Assembly: GCA_030144725.1 (NCBI GenBank)
Contig: JASKMD010000027.1
Span: 2,962,842-3,026,841 of the forward strand
DNA from: Haematococcus lacustris
Lineage: Eukaryota > Chlorophyta > Chlorophyceae > Chlamydomonadales > Haematococcaceae
Reading direction: 5' to 3'
Length of the DNA stretch: 64,000 bases
Part shown: positions 25,673 through 35,590 of the stretch, in pieces
How positions within the stretch are numbered: position 1 is the first letter of the stretch
Layout of the letters: the number at the start of each line of letters is the position of its first letter
Notes under the pieces: generated by a model
The model's database searches: none
Told to the model about the DNA's origin: nothing
Seen by the model: only the letters and a program-made list of their open reading frames with translations
Program-made: the position numbers and the translations under genes

Positions 25673-26767
25673 TCACTCTGCGTGATAGCTCACAGTGCCA
25701 CCGGCTGCCAGGCTGCGCTTGAAGAAGTTCTCTGACCAACAGTAGAGAGGCCTTGTGCACCCGGCGAACGTAACCTCAGCACACCCAGCCAACAGTGGAG
25801 GCAGGTGGCAAATGGCGCTCTCAATCAGATCAGGCCCTTGTGCTCTTAGCCCATCAACCTCCACAAACGCCTCCCCAAACTGGCCCACCAACGGCATGAG
25901 TGGTGCCAGGGAGGCACGGCTTCCACCCTCCTTGCATGTGAAGATTAGGACCAACAGCCCGATCTCCAGCTTCTCGAAGCACCCTGTGGAGATAGCCTCC
26001 ACCCCTCGAGCCACACTTGGCAAGTCCCGCGCTGGGAGGACGGCAATGAGGCGGGCTATCTGTAGCAGAGATATGGTGGTGGGCAGGTTGCCAACCTGCT
26101 GGATAGCCATCTCCCGGACGCAGAGTACCTTGAGGTTGCTAGGGCGATGACGTAGGGAGTGGGGCAAGGGGCCAAGGTGCGGGGCCCACAAGGACGTCAG
26201 ATTCAACGCAATGTCCTGAAATGCTTGCCAGTTGTCCTCAAAGGAGCCCTCCAGGACACCGGTGTGGATGTCAAGGTGGGTGATGCGCTGCGCGATGAGG
26301 CTGTGGCGCATGACTGCCTCCAGCTGTGCTGGGCTGAAGGTGAATCCCCGGAAACGGAGGTAGTGGCACTTGGGGAAGTTGGCCTTCAGCCTCTCCCCCA
26401 ACCAAGCCCCCACCGGCAAGGGCTCGTAGTGCCTCTTCCACCATGGCGACGACTCCACTGCTTGATTGACGAACCTGATTGCCACTTCGTGCACGGCTTC
26501 GCATCGCCTCAGAAGCCCAAGCACCCAGTCCACTCTGCACCGATGAATCGCCGCTCCGAGCGAAGTCTGGATTTGGAGCCTCAGTGACAGGGGCTTTTGA
26601 CGCCCGCGCAATAGCATGAGATGGTAAGGAGATAGGTGGGTGGTGATAGTTTCGCTGGTGATGTTGATGCTGAAGAGATGGTATGGAGATAGGTGGGTGG
26701 TGATAGTTTCGCTGGTGATGTTGATGCACCAGAGCTTGCACCATGCACTTGCACGCCCACCAAACAT
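25673..26767 (-). CDS. F-box/LRR-like family protein, member a
   Basis: Single-exon gene; start uncertain (ATG at 26767, alternative 26803). The protein has irregular leucine-rich segments, e.g. CEAVHEVAIRFV, FPKCHYLRFRGFTF, RITHLDIHTGVL, PSNLKVLCVREM and CAEVTFAG. These are the same landmarks in the same order as in the genes at 27.3, 35.6, 57.3 and 59.0 kb, and it is closest to the last. Near the N-terminus a 16-residue segment (NITSETITTHLSPYHL) is repeated in tandem. The F-box-like start seen in other members is not visible here. It is transcribed divergently from the small gene at 26856. Function unknown; F-box/LRR proteins usually select substrates for SCF ubiquitin ligases, but this is not shown for this family. 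Confidence 0.65.
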   Translation of the reverse strand: MFGGRASAWCKLWCINITSETITTHLSPYHLFSINITSETITTHLSPYHLMLLRGRQKPLSLRLQIQTSLGAAIHRCRVDWVLGLLRRCEAVHEVAIRFVNQAVESSPWWKRHYEPLPVGAWLGERLKANFPKCHYLRFRGFTFSPAQLEAVMRHSLIAQRITHLDIHTGVLEGSFEDNWQAFQDIALNLTSLWAPHLGPLPHSLRHRPSNLKVLCVREMAIQQVGNLPTTISLLQIARLIAVLPARDLPSVARGVEAISTGCFEKLEIGLLVLIFTCKEGGSRASLAPLMPLVGQFGEAFVEVDGLRAQGPDLIESAICHLPPLLAGCAEVTFAGCTRPLYCWSENFFKRSLAAGGTVSYHAE

Positions 26768-26855
26768 TTCAACCTCATAGTATGGCACATCACAGCACAG
26801 CATCGCACACGCAAGAATCGCGCAACAATTGACGAAGCATAGCCCTGGCGTTAAC

Positions 26856-27182
26856 ATGTCTGGCCCCCTCCAACCGCCCGATGCCCACTCGAGCTTACTG
26901 AACACAGCGACCCAGCAAGCCATCACCCTGGAGGCCAAGCGGAGATGGCAGGACAAGCCGTGGCTTATTCCACACCCGTGCCTGCGAGAACAGGATTCGC
27001 GCTTGGTACAAGAGGAGTACGAGAGGACGAAATACACAAGGTGGAGGCCTGGAACGCCAGTTCAGACCCCAAGCCATGTGGCGCAGAGAAGGGAGTGGCG
27101 GGATGCTATGAAGGAGGTAGTGGTGGGCCAGTCATGGCAAGAGACGGAGCCAGCTATGCAGCCGGCCCCACCACAGCAATAG
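26856..27182 (+). CDS. Small partner protein with WRPG motif, copy 1
   Basis: 108 codons, single exon, starting MSGPLQPPD. It shares with the gene at 56772-57062 an N-terminus MS(S/G), a central (K/R)WRPGxP motif (YTRWRPGTPVQ), a W..AM block (EWRDAMKEVVVGQS) and a Pro-rich end. No known domain recognised; predicted soluble, no signal peptide seen. In both places it lies next to and divergent from an F-box/LRR-like gene, which suggests shared regulation or function (inference). Confidence 0.6.
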   Translation: MSGPLQPPDAHSSLLNTATQQAITLEAKRRWQDKPWLIPHPCLREQDSRLVQEEYERTKYTRWRPGTPVQTPSHVAQRREWRDAMKEVVVGQSWQETEPAMQPAPPQQ

Positions 27183-27338
27183 GGCATGGACATGCAGCAG
27201 GCCCCACCACAACAATAGTACCAGATGACATGTAAGAGTATGCTGTGCTCCTACTCCTAGGTGATTACACGAGAAAGCCTTCATGCCATCAGTGATGCTA
27301 TCTTAACTACTCGCTTCACGTGTCTTCACCCGACAGCT

Positions 27339-27896
27339 ATGTCTCGCCACACCCAGCTCCTCGATTTGCCTAGTGCTGTCCTCGCGCTCATAGCACGGTC
27401 CGTCACTTCAGCCCCTGCAGCGCAAGCATTCAGCCTAGCCTGTAAACCCACCCTACACGCGAGTCTAGCTACCTGGCCCAAGCTAGTCCTACACCTGGAC
27501 AGCACTAAAATCAGCCGGTTCCTATCACCAGCTGTCCTCGCGGTCTTGCGAGCGAGGAGGCAGCCGCTACAGCTGCAGCTGCTATGGAACGAGCCGGGGC
27601 CAAGACACAACATTCCTGACATGCTGCGGTTTGTGATCGGGCTGCTGAGGGGATGCACGGCCGTGCATGAGGTGGTGCTGGACGGCCGTGGTTTTGGAAA
27701 TGGAGAGCTGGGTGCCTGGCTAGGAGCCACCTTGGCTGACAGCTTCCCCAACCTGGACTCCCTCACCCTGGCTTTCAGCATGAGCTATGAAGCGTTAGCC
27801 CGCCTCCTATCCGACACAGCATTAAAGGCACAGCTACGCCATGTAGACATCAGCCAGGCATTTCTCCACAGCCCTGGGGAGTCAGCGTTCTACTGG
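27339..27896 (+). pseudogene. F-box/LRR-like family protein, member b, N-terminal half
   Basis: ATG at 27339 gives MSRHTQLLDLPSAVLALI, an F-box-like start (LP..VL..I) matched by member c2 (MSRGTQLLDLPIELLSVV). LRR-like landmarks follow: FPNLDSLTLAF and LRHVDISQAFL. Similarity to relatives stops after codon TGG at 27894-27896, where the retrotransposon begins. The reading frame resumes in phase at 34218. Confidence 0.8.
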
Positions 27897-27910
27897 ACTC
27901 ATTCAACCGG

Positions 27911-30900
27911 GTGCCTAAACCACTCTCTACACCTAACGACTGGAGCAGCCTTCACGGGAACATCCTCACTATCTGCACAGGCGACGTGAGACACACAAGA
28001 TTCATTAGGAGGGAGATCTGGATAGCGGACCCACTGGAGGCCACCACCCCTTCAGCGCTTGCAGCACACTTCCGAGATCACCTGGACCCGATAGATCTTA
28101 CCACAGACCACACAGAGGCAAGAGAGACCCCTGGCCCCTTGCACGTGACCACCACTACCGCCGAGACCAGCTGCACAACCGATAGCACGCGCAGGGCGAC
28201 AGCAGAGGGCATCCCCCCACACGACGAGCCTACCCGGCTGCGACAGCGCCGGGACACACCCACGGTCACTCTCCGTCCGCAAACAACGACACGTATCCAT
28301 CGACCCACTACGCCCCTCGACAACGCCACCGACGCTGCCAAAAAGCGCGTTCGAGTCACCAAGAGACACGGTAACGACACACACACTCAAACCCTCATGT
28401 TCAAATATCTTTGCAAACCCACCGCTAAGACCCACAACACTCTCCAGCCAGTCTCCACCATAGACGAGGCACCTAAATCCACGCCCGACATCGACCTTGG
28501 TACGAACCAACATCACAGCCCCCCACCGCCACCCACCCCCAACCGGCAACACATCACCCTCACAACCTTCAACGTCAGAGGCCTGCACAGATCTAGAAAC
28601 GAAGTTCTGAACCTTGTGCATAGCCAAAGCCCGGACATCCTGATCCTTACTGAAACCATGACCCAACCCAGGAGCAACAACCCTAGCTCTGGCTGGCGGA
28701 AGAGGGTTATGCCCAACTACACTGTCCACCGCCACCAAGGCCACAGCGAAGTCCTCATTGGCATCAGACATGATCTAGCCATCCAGATGCAAGCTACCAT
28801 GATACAGCCGTGCACAGACGCGGATGTAAATACCCGCTGCGTCATCCTGAGCCTCCGCCAACGGCAAAGCGAAGAGCTCACACTCGTCGCCACGTACTGG
28901 CCCTCGGGGAACAACGACGACGCGCTCCCAGTACGGAAGAAGATGCAAGAGTATATACGAACAGCCACTGGGCACCTGCCCGGCTCACTCATCCTGGCGG
29001 GAGATATCAACGCCACGATGAAAACAGAGGATCGCTCCGAACACACCGAGTACACACAAGACACCATGATGAGGAAGTTCGCCACAGAGATGCGCCTGTC
29101 CGAAGCTGACTCCGGCGACCGGGCCTGGACCTACCAACAACCGCACTGCAACAGCCGCATCGACGCCATACTGACGCGCGACGCAAGACACGGCCCTGAG
29201 CACCGCACGCACGTCGACACAAACGCATATCTTAGTGACCACAGACCACTCACCGCCACACTGAGTACAGCCCGACTGGGCATAGACCTGGCAGCCCCAC
29301 AAAAACCTCAGAAGCACAGCCACACCATCCTCACCACCCCCATTACCAATAAGGACAGGGAAGCCTACCGCCTGGCAGTGCAACAACCCAGCTCAGGTGC
29401 CCCACAACTGCATGCACACCTGACAGCATACCTTGCTCCCATGTACACCGATGCTATCCACTTCCTGACCACAATCGACAAGGCGAACCCCCAACAACCA
29501 CAGCGCCTAACGTTGGTAGCAGGCCTCCCAGCAAGGGAAGCTGTAGACACCGCAGCTACCATGCTCACAACCCTACTGCAAACCTGCAGGACGACAACTA
29601 TGAAGACTTGCAATACTAAGACCCTAACAAGGGGAGGCCAACACTACCAACGCAGGACCATGTGTAGGATTAGACAGGCACTAGGCAAAAAGCTCAAAAC
29701 CACCAGAGAACTCAGCCGGAAGGCTAGAGTGTTTTTTAAGCAAAACAACGTGCACCCAACCATCGATGAACTAATCCCAGAGACAGATACGACAAATGCG
29801 GAAACGAGGGAGGCGGTGCAAGCGCGCCAGGGCAACGACACAACCGAAAACCACGTGCAGGCCGCGCTCGCCCAGCTGACCAACTCGTACCGCGACCAAA
29901 TTCACAAGCTAGACGACGACGACTCCGCACTCGCCATCGCCCAAGCCCGGGTCAGAATGCAACGACTAATAAGCACCCAGCCTAAGAAAGCGAACAAATA
30001 CATCCTACGCCCGTCCCGCACCGATCACAAAGGCCTGCAGGCGCTAGCCGACCCCATCACCAACAAGATATGCACGGCCCCGGCCGACCTGAACCGGATA
30101 ATTACCGATGCCTATGGAACGAAGCTGGCGCCGCCGACCCCCAAAACTGGCAACTACACAAACACGCAGACTCGAAACTACCCGTGGGCCCGCGCCAAAG
30201 CGGACGACCCTTTCACGATGCACACCTGCAAAAACGTACATTGGTTACACACAGCCATCATGGACAAGGCAGGCTTCCAGGAATGCCTCAGTAGGCTGTC
30301 AGGGGGCAAAGCCCCAGGACCAGACGGCATTGAGAACGAGATCATCAAGATGCTGCCGTGGGAGATGAGGGACACCATACACCAGCTGTTCATCATCATG
30401 TGGGCTACAGGCTGCACACCAACCACGTGGAAGACCAGTGACACATGCCTGCTCTACAAAGACAAAGGACAAGAAACGGACCTTAACTCCTACAGGCCAG
30501 TGGGCCTAGCCAACACCGTCTACAGGCTGTGGACCAGCCTCATAACTAAGATACTTACTGAGTATGCTGAAGCCAATGGGATGCTCAGCAAGAACCAAGC
30601 AGGGTTCCGCTCCCATAGGAACACTACACAACAGCTACAGATGCTTGTCATGGCCCTTGAAGATGCTAAGCTGGCTAAGGCAGATATCTACGCGCTCCTG
30701 GTCGACTTCACCAGTGCGTTCAACACCACCTGCCAGGACAAACTACTATGGATCATGCACGACCTAGGCTTCCCCACGGACGCGACGGACGCGGTGAAGG
30801 ACCTATACACGGGCGCTACAACACGCTTCAAAACCCCTTACGGCCATACCGACCCGGTACCCGTCAACCGAGGCACCATTCAAGGCGACTCCTTATCGCC

Positions 30901-32032
30901 CTTCCTATTCCTCATCTATATCGAACCCCTCCTGCGATGGCTGCAAGTGGGCGCGAGGGGCTACAAATTCAAATTAGCAACAGCCGACAGCGGGGAACGC
31001 GCCACCGTCAGCAGCATTGACTATGCCGACGACATAGCAATCCTCAGCAACACACTCCGCAACCTCCGCTGCCAAGCGGACAAACTCTCAGCCTTCTCCG
31101 ACTGGGGTCACCTCGTCATCTCACACAGTAAAACCCTCGCAACCGCGGCGCTTCATCACTCGGTTGAAACTGGCATGTGCAGCAACGCGGCCGAAGCGGA
31201 CAAGCGGGCCCGCCAACAACTCCAAACCGTCAGCCTGCAAGGGAAACCCGTCACCTACCACCGCCCGACCTCACCTTTCACCTACCTGGGAGTGCTCATC
31301 ACCATGACGCTGGACTGGAAACCACAACACACCGCTATGATTACCCAGCTACGCCAAAAACTAGAGAGACTCAGACGCTCCTTTGCTAGCGCTAGACAGG
31401 CCATACACATCATCCGCACGGCCATCATACCCAGTCTAGCCTACAGCTTCTGCGCCGTGCCCTGCACCCCAGGGGACCTTGAGCTATATGACAGGTCCAT
31501 TAATCAATGCGTCAAGCTTAAACTCAGACTCCCCCTGGGAACGCCCAACGCCATCGTCAGAGAAGACGCCGGGAAACTAGGCATGGGCATCAGCTCCACA
31601 GCTCAGGAATACCACGCTCGCAACACAACAGCCCTCACACAAAGCCTCCAGTTCACAGATGTGACGCACGCCCACATCTCAAGGAGCATGTTACACAAAC
31701 AAATCACATGGCTCAATACCCAGGCCAAAACTCAAGGACACCGCATGCTCACCCTCTTCCACCATACCCTCAGGGCACGGCAACTAGTCTATACCTCACT
31801 AGCCGGGCTGTCAGCCACGGAAGGGGGACTACCCCTCTACCCCGAGGAATGCCAAACACTCGGCCGCCTCATCACACAGGCCAGCAGCTCCCAAGCACAC
31901 GATGTCGTCAGCGCCAGCATCACCTGCCTCAAACAAGCGCAACCACCACCCCATGAGAGCGGCACAAGACAAAGCCCTTGCCACTCTACACATCACACGA
32001 AGCTTCCCAAGTACCGTCCAAAGGTGGGCTGA
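27911..32032 (+). CDS. Retrotransposon ORF: AP endonuclease and reverse transcriptase
   Basis: Open frame of 1373 codons; the first ATG is at about 28398, so the 5' end may be truncated or may initiate otherwise. The endonuclease/exonuclease/phosphatase domain (about residues 215-460) has TTFNVRGL, ILTETM, LILAGDINATM, SRIDAILTRD and LSDHRPLTA. The reverse transcriptase (about 795-1090) has GGKAPGPDGIENEI, YRPVGLANTVYRLW, QAGFRSHRNTTQQL, ALLVDFTSAFNT, GTIQGDSLSPFLFL and the catalytic IDYADDIAIL. All key residues are present. The frame ends in a non-homologous tail, and homology continues in the +1 frame from about 31950, near a CCACCACCCC run. That is either a sequencing or mutational frameshift or a programmed one. 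Confidence 0.9.
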   Translation: MPKPLSTPNDWSSLHGNILTICTGDVRHTRFIRREIWIADPLEATTPSALAAHFRDHLDPIDLTTDHTEARETPGPLHVTTTTAETSCTTDSTRRATAEGIPPHDEPTRLRQRRDTPTVTLRPQTTTRIHRPTTPLDNATDAAKKRVRVTKRHGNDTHTQTLMFKYLCKPTAKTHNTLQPVSTIDEAPKSTPDIDLGTNQHHSPPPPPTPNRQHITLTTFNVRGLHRSRNEVLNLVHSQSPDILILTETMTQPRSNNPSSGWRKRVMPNYTVHRHQGHSEVLIGIRHDLAIQMQATMIQPCTDADVNTRCVILSLRQRQSEELTLVATYWPSGNNDDALPVRKKMQEYIRTATGHLPGSLILAGDINATMKTEDRSEHTEYTQDTMMRKFATEMRLSEADSGDRAWTYQQPHCNSRIDAILTRDARHGPEHRTHVDTNAYLSDHRPLTATLSTARLGIDLAAPQKPQKHSHTILTTPITNKDREAYRLAVQQPSSGAPQLHAHLTAYLAPMYTDAIHFLTTIDKANPQQPQRLTLVAGLPAREAVDTAATMLTTLLQTCRTTTMKTCNTKTLTRGGQHYQRRTMCRIRQALGKKLKTTRELSRKARVFFKQNNVHPTIDELIPETDTTNAETREAVQARQGNDTTENHVQAALAQLTNSYRDQIHKLDDDDSALAIAQARVRMQRLISTQPKKANKYILRPSRTDHKGLQALADPITNKICTAPADLNRIITDAYGTKLAPPTPKTGNYTNTQTRNYPWARAKADDPFTMHTCKNVHWLHTAIMDKAGFQECLSRLSGGKAPGPDGIENEIIKMLPWEMRDTIHQLFIIMWATGCTPTTWKTSDTCLLYKDKGQETDLNSYRPVGLANTVYRLWTSLITKILTEYAEANGMLSKNQAGFRSHRNTTQQLQMLVMALEDAKLAKADIYALLVDFTSAFNTTCQDKLLWIMHDLGFPTDATDAVKDLYTGATTRFKTPYGHTDPVPVNRGTIQGDSLSPFLFLIYIEPLLRWLQVGARGYKFKLATADSGERATVSSIDYADDIAILSNTLRNLRCQADKLSAFSDWGHLVISHSKTLATAALHHSVETGMCSNAAEADKRARQQLQTVSLQGKPVTYHRPTSPFTYLGVLITMTLDWKPQHTAMITQLRQKLERLRRSFASARQAIHIIRTAIIPSLAYSFCAVPCTPGDLELYDRSINQCVKLKLRLPLGTPNAIVREDAGKLGMGISSTAQEYHARNTTALTQSLQFTDVTHAHISRSMLHKQITWLNTQAKTQGHRMLTLFHHTLRARQLVYTSLAGLSATEGGLPLYPEECQTLGRLITQASSSQAHDVVSASITCLKQAQPPPHESGTRQSPCHSTHHTKLPKYRPKVG

Positions 32033-34064
32033 TCCACTCACAGTTAGACCGGAAACCACTACCTACTGGAGCCCTGACACCAATGACACGGCCTTTGGTG
32101 CACGCCACAACTGCCTACTGGTACGCCACACTGGGCTATCCACATGGAACGTACCGGCAGACGATGCGGTGGCACTCAAATGCGTCAACCACGCTATACA
32201 CTCAGCTACCCAGGAGGAGGCTATGGCCACCATCATGCTGATCCCTGGGAAAAGGGGCATCTCCTACCCCAAACACATTGACACCCTAAGACGCTACCCA
32301 GAATACTGCCAGCACCTGGCCAGCATACCCCCCACCAAGACCACCGGCTCCAAGCCAGGCAGGCACGCCAACCTCCACATCTACGTCATCTGGAATGCAG
32401 CGGGACAACAACTCGTCACCAAAGGCAACCCCCAAGGATGGCTGGCTAGCACTGCCACTGCCCTCCACCCTCAACGAGACACACACCCAATCCACAACAG
32501 ACCAACGAATCAAAGACAGCCGGCCACACCCCCCAGCGGCCACAAACAACACATGCGCCTGCCGTTGGACAGGGACCTCCCCACCTCGGGGCACCAACGC
32601 AGCCACCAACAGCTCACGCAACACTCCACGACGCAACCACGGATGGCCATCACTGAATGGGCCATGCTCGCGTACTCGGACGGCAGCTGCATTAAGACCT
32701 CGGAGGCAGCCCCAGCGCGCGTCGGGGCGGGGGTCTATATCCCGGAGACCAACGTCCTCATCACCGTCGCCTTGGACGACCCAGAAAGCAACACCATCAA
32801 CAAGGCGGAACTCACGGCGATACACGTGGCACTCAAAGCAGGGGCCACACGCATCGCCACCGACAGCCTCTGCTCTATCTACCAGATACGCCGAGCCCTC
32901 GCTAACCCGATGTCGCTCATCACACACAGGCACAATGACATCCTGACCGCTATCGCCACCCTCATCATCGATAGCCCCGTCACGCTCCACTTCTACAAAG
33001 TACGGGCCCACTCGGGAATTATCGGCAACGAAGGCGCCGATGCCCTCGCCAAGCACGCGGCGTTACACCTAGAGCTCGCCAACACCCCGGCCTACCGCCC
33101 TACCACACGGAAAGAGACCAACACCTGGCTCAACAACGAAGCCGACGGCGAAACCCCCGCCCCACTGCCCGATTGCCGCCAAAGCGTGAGAGCACACATG
33201 CACCGCAAACACGGCCTCGGTCTCGCCAATCAGGACAGTATCTACTACCAGATGTCCCAGGAGATCACCAAAGCCGCGGCGAAAGGAGCTGGCGAAAGGG
33301 TGATGGCCGACACGAACATCTCCACACCCGCGCAACGAACTGCTCTTCTCTATCGCACCGGCGGGCTCTATAACCAAAAGCTGGCCATGCGTTGGAAACG
33401 GGCGACCGACGACCGGTGCCCACTCTGCGGGGAAGCCGACAGTGCCACTCACCTCCTCTCGGGCTGCAGCGAGACACTACCGATGGTGCAAGAAAGGCAC
33501 AACGGGGCCGGCCGCCTCATCGCCAAAGCCATAAGCAAGGGTACCCTAGGCGGGTACATCAGCTTCGCGGACACCGGCAGCTGGGAGAAGGGCGCAAGAG
33601 AAGACCTCGACCTCCCTAACGACACACTACACACAACACTACGAGCACTTGGACTAAAGACAACAGCAACCAAAAACACCACCAGACCGGACATTCTCAT
33701 GGTAATGCCACCAACGAAGACGGGCACACGTGGCAAAGCCATCAAACGGGTCACTATCATAGAAATCAAGTACTGCTCGGACTCAAGGTGGACGGATCAA
33801 TTAGACAAGGCACTCAACCAACACACCAATCTAGCTCATACCATACGCAAGGAAGGCCACATGGTGGAGATTAGACCAGTCCTCCTGGGCATAGGGGGCA
33901 TAACGTATGAAGCACACACACGGCAACACCTCCTGGCCCTGGGGATCTCACAAGATAACACTACTAAACTATTACACAAGTTAACAAGACACGCGGTGGA
34001 GACAGCCCACTCCATTGCAAAGACAAGCTACAGACTCAGGGCTGCTAAGAGGGAGGGAGGGTAG
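31902..34064 (+). CDS. Retrotransposon ORF: RNase H, zinc finger, PD-(D/E)XK-like domain
   Basis: Overlaps the preceding frame by about 130 bp in the +1 frame. The RNase H domain (about residues 255-390) has AYSDGSC, NKAELTAIHVAL, IATDSLCSI and GNEGADALAKHA, giving the D-E-D-D set. At about residue 505 there is a C-x2-C-x7-H-x4-C finger (CPLCGEADSATHLLSGC). After it comes RPDILMV, and 23 residues after that Asp the motif TIIEIKYCSDSR, fitting a PD-(D/E)XK fold (Asp ... Glu-x-Lys), then a QH..L helix. In R2-type and Dualen elements a restriction-like endonuclease follows a CCHC finger in this way. Confidence 0.82.
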   Translation: MSSAPASPASNKRNHHPMRAAQDKALATLHITRSFPSTVQRWADPLTVRPETTTYWSPDTNDTAFGARHNCLLVRHTGLSTWNVPADDAVALKCVNHAIHSATQEEAMATIMLIPGKRGISYPKHIDTLRRYPEYCQHLASIPPTKTTGSKPGRHANLHIYVIWNAAGQQLVTKGNPQGWLASTATALHPQRDTHPIHNRPTNQRQPATPPSGHKQHMRLPLDRDLPTSGHQRSHQQLTQHSTTQPRMAITEWAMLAYSDGSCIKTSEAAPARVGAGVYIPETNVLITVALDDPESNTINKAELTAIHVALKAGATRIATDSLCSIYQIRRALANPMSLITHRHNDILTAIATLIIDSPVTLHFYKVRAHSGIIGNEGADALAKHAALHLELANTPAYRPTTRKETNTWLNNEADGETPAPLPDCRQSVRAHMHRKHGLGLANQDSIYYQMSQEITKAAAKGAGERVMADTNISTPAQRTALLYRTGGLYNQKLAMRWKRATDDRCPLCGEADSATHLLSGCSETLPMVQERHNGAGRLIAKAISKGTLGGYISFADTGSWEKGAREDLDLPNDTLHTTLRALGLKTTATKNTTRPDILMVMPPTKTGTRGKAIKRVTIIEIKYCSDSRWTDQLDKALNQHTNLAHTIRKEGHMVEIRPVLLGIGGITYEAHTRQHLLALGISQDNTTKLLHKLTRHAVETAHSIAKTSYRLRAAKREGG

Positions 34065-34217
34065 GGGGGTCGCCTCTTCTTTTGGTTTGTTTGGTGGGAG
34101 CAGGCCGCGCCCCAGGCGGTAGCTCCTCCCTTAATGCACGCCGGTGAATACCGGAGTAGTCTTCTTCTTCTTCTTCTTCTTCTTCTTCTTTCTCCTTTCT
34201 TCTTCTTCTTCTTCAGG

Positions 34218-34982
34218 GAAGCTGCCAGCCTCCACTCGCTTCAGATGGACCTCCTGGACCCCCCTGATGAGTCTTTGCATGATCTGCCATGCCAGTGGCG
34301 CACGCTGCATGTAGGCAAGGCCGACATTGAATATTTGAGCATGCTGCCCTTGCATGCTGTGGAGGAGGTGGTGCACATTGACAGACTGCGTGTGGTTGCT
34401 AGGGCAGACGACCTGGCTGGTATCACTGCCGGTGCCTCATGCTTTGCACCGGGTGTGTCTGTCAGGCCCAAGGTGGGTATTTTGCGTGTCGACATTGTTG
34501 ACACGCATGATGAGGAGCTGGCTGTCCTGGCTGCATTGCAACCCTTGGCAGAGTGCATCCGCGTGGTGGATGTTGTGTGTGGTGATTGGAATGATGAAGA
34601 TGACATCCAGGAGTTTGATGCAGATGTCATGGAGGCCTTGCTCCCTGTGTGCCAGGGCTGCAGTGAGTTGCGTATCAGGAGGGCTTCACTACAGCCCAGC
34701 CTTGAGATGTGGCACGCCATCGTGGACCGCGTCCCCTCCATTGCAAAGGTACACATCCACCAGTGCTACGATTGCCATGAGGATGTGCTATTGTTCCTAG
34801 AGGACTATGTGGAGGAGCATGGTGGAAGGGACATTGACATTCAAATCGATTACTTCCTACAGTCGCCAATGGGTGCCCAAGTGGATCTCAGTGACCTTGA
34901 CATGTCTGATTATCAGTTTGGGCCACTGCGTGTGAGCATGGAGGAGATGGACTGGTATGACAGCGTTTTTGACCGACCGTAA
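34218..34982 (+). pseudogene. F-box/LRR-like family protein, member b, C-terminal half
   Basis: Resumes in the same frame as the half ending at 27896 (both in the third plus frame) with EAASLHSLQMDLL, aligning with the ALHLTHLDVWEV region of the 35.6-kb paralogue. Later landmarks match: LAALQPLAECIRVVDV, LLPVCQGCSELRI and SLEMWHAIVDRVPS. It ends VFDRP and a stop at 34982. The polypyrimidine tail of the retrotransposon plus CAG stands just before it and could act as a 3' splice site. Confidence 0.8.
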
Positions 34983-35045
34983 GTTCACATGGTCTTCGTC
35001 TAACTGTAAGCCCTGTCACAGACTCTGGGATCCATCCAACCTGCC

Positions 35046-35261
35046 GACCCTGTGCAGGGACCAGCAAACCGTGCGCTGGGTCCTGGCAACCCTACGCAGG
35101 GTCCTGGCAACCCTCCGCAGGGTCCTGGCAACCCTACGCAGGGTCCTGGCAACCCTGCGCAGGGTCCTGGCAACCCTCCGCAGGGTCCTGACAACCCTGC
35201 GCAGGGTCCTGGCAACCCTGCGCAGGGTCCTGGCAACCCTGCGCAGGGTCCTGGCAACCCT
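35046..35261. repeat. Palindromic tandem array (ACCCTGCGCAGGGTCCTGGCA)
   Basis: About ten 20-bp units of CCCTGCGCAGGGTCCTGGCA, some with CTACGC or CTCCGC in the centre. Same palindrome type as 16731-17408 and 24080-24154, here downstream of member b. Confidence 0.95.
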
Positions 35262-35590
35262 GATTATGGCCAAGGGAGTTGGCACCTACTGACCAAAGCG
35301 GCTGTTCAACACATGTGAACACGAGAGGTTAAGAGGAAGGCAGGGAATTTCAAAACACAAGCTCCCTCATTTTCTGTCACAGCACACTATGTTGAAGTTT
35401 ATATGATGTAGTCCATGTTGTAAGATGGGTCCAAACACACTGTGCAGTAACCATGGCGCGCGCTACCAATTTGATTGACAGATTTACAACGATGCTCATG
35501 AATACTCTGAACCCCAGAGACAAATCTCCATGCCATCTACCAGTACAAGACAAACACAGAGTTGGGTCGAACACACACAGCGCAATACTC

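Larger units (their letters stand above)
27897..34217 (+). mobile_element. Non-LTR retrotransposon with two endonuclease-like domains
   Basis: About 6.3 kb, bounded by comparison of the interrupted host gene with its paralogues. It encodes an AP-type endonuclease, reverse transcriptase, RNase H, a CCHC-like finger and a C-terminal PD-(D/E)XK-like domain. The 3' end is a (CTT)n tract (34162-34215), as is common for poly-triplet-tailed LINEs. No clear target-site duplication was seen. APE plus a restriction-like nuclease in one element is known from the Dualen/RandI clade of Chlamydomonas; assignment to that clade is tentative. Confidence 0.88.

Noticed and set aside
28052..28771. Long minus-strand open frames opposite the retrotransposon
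   Set aside because: Antisense to a frame with complete endonuclease and reverse-transcriptase motifs.
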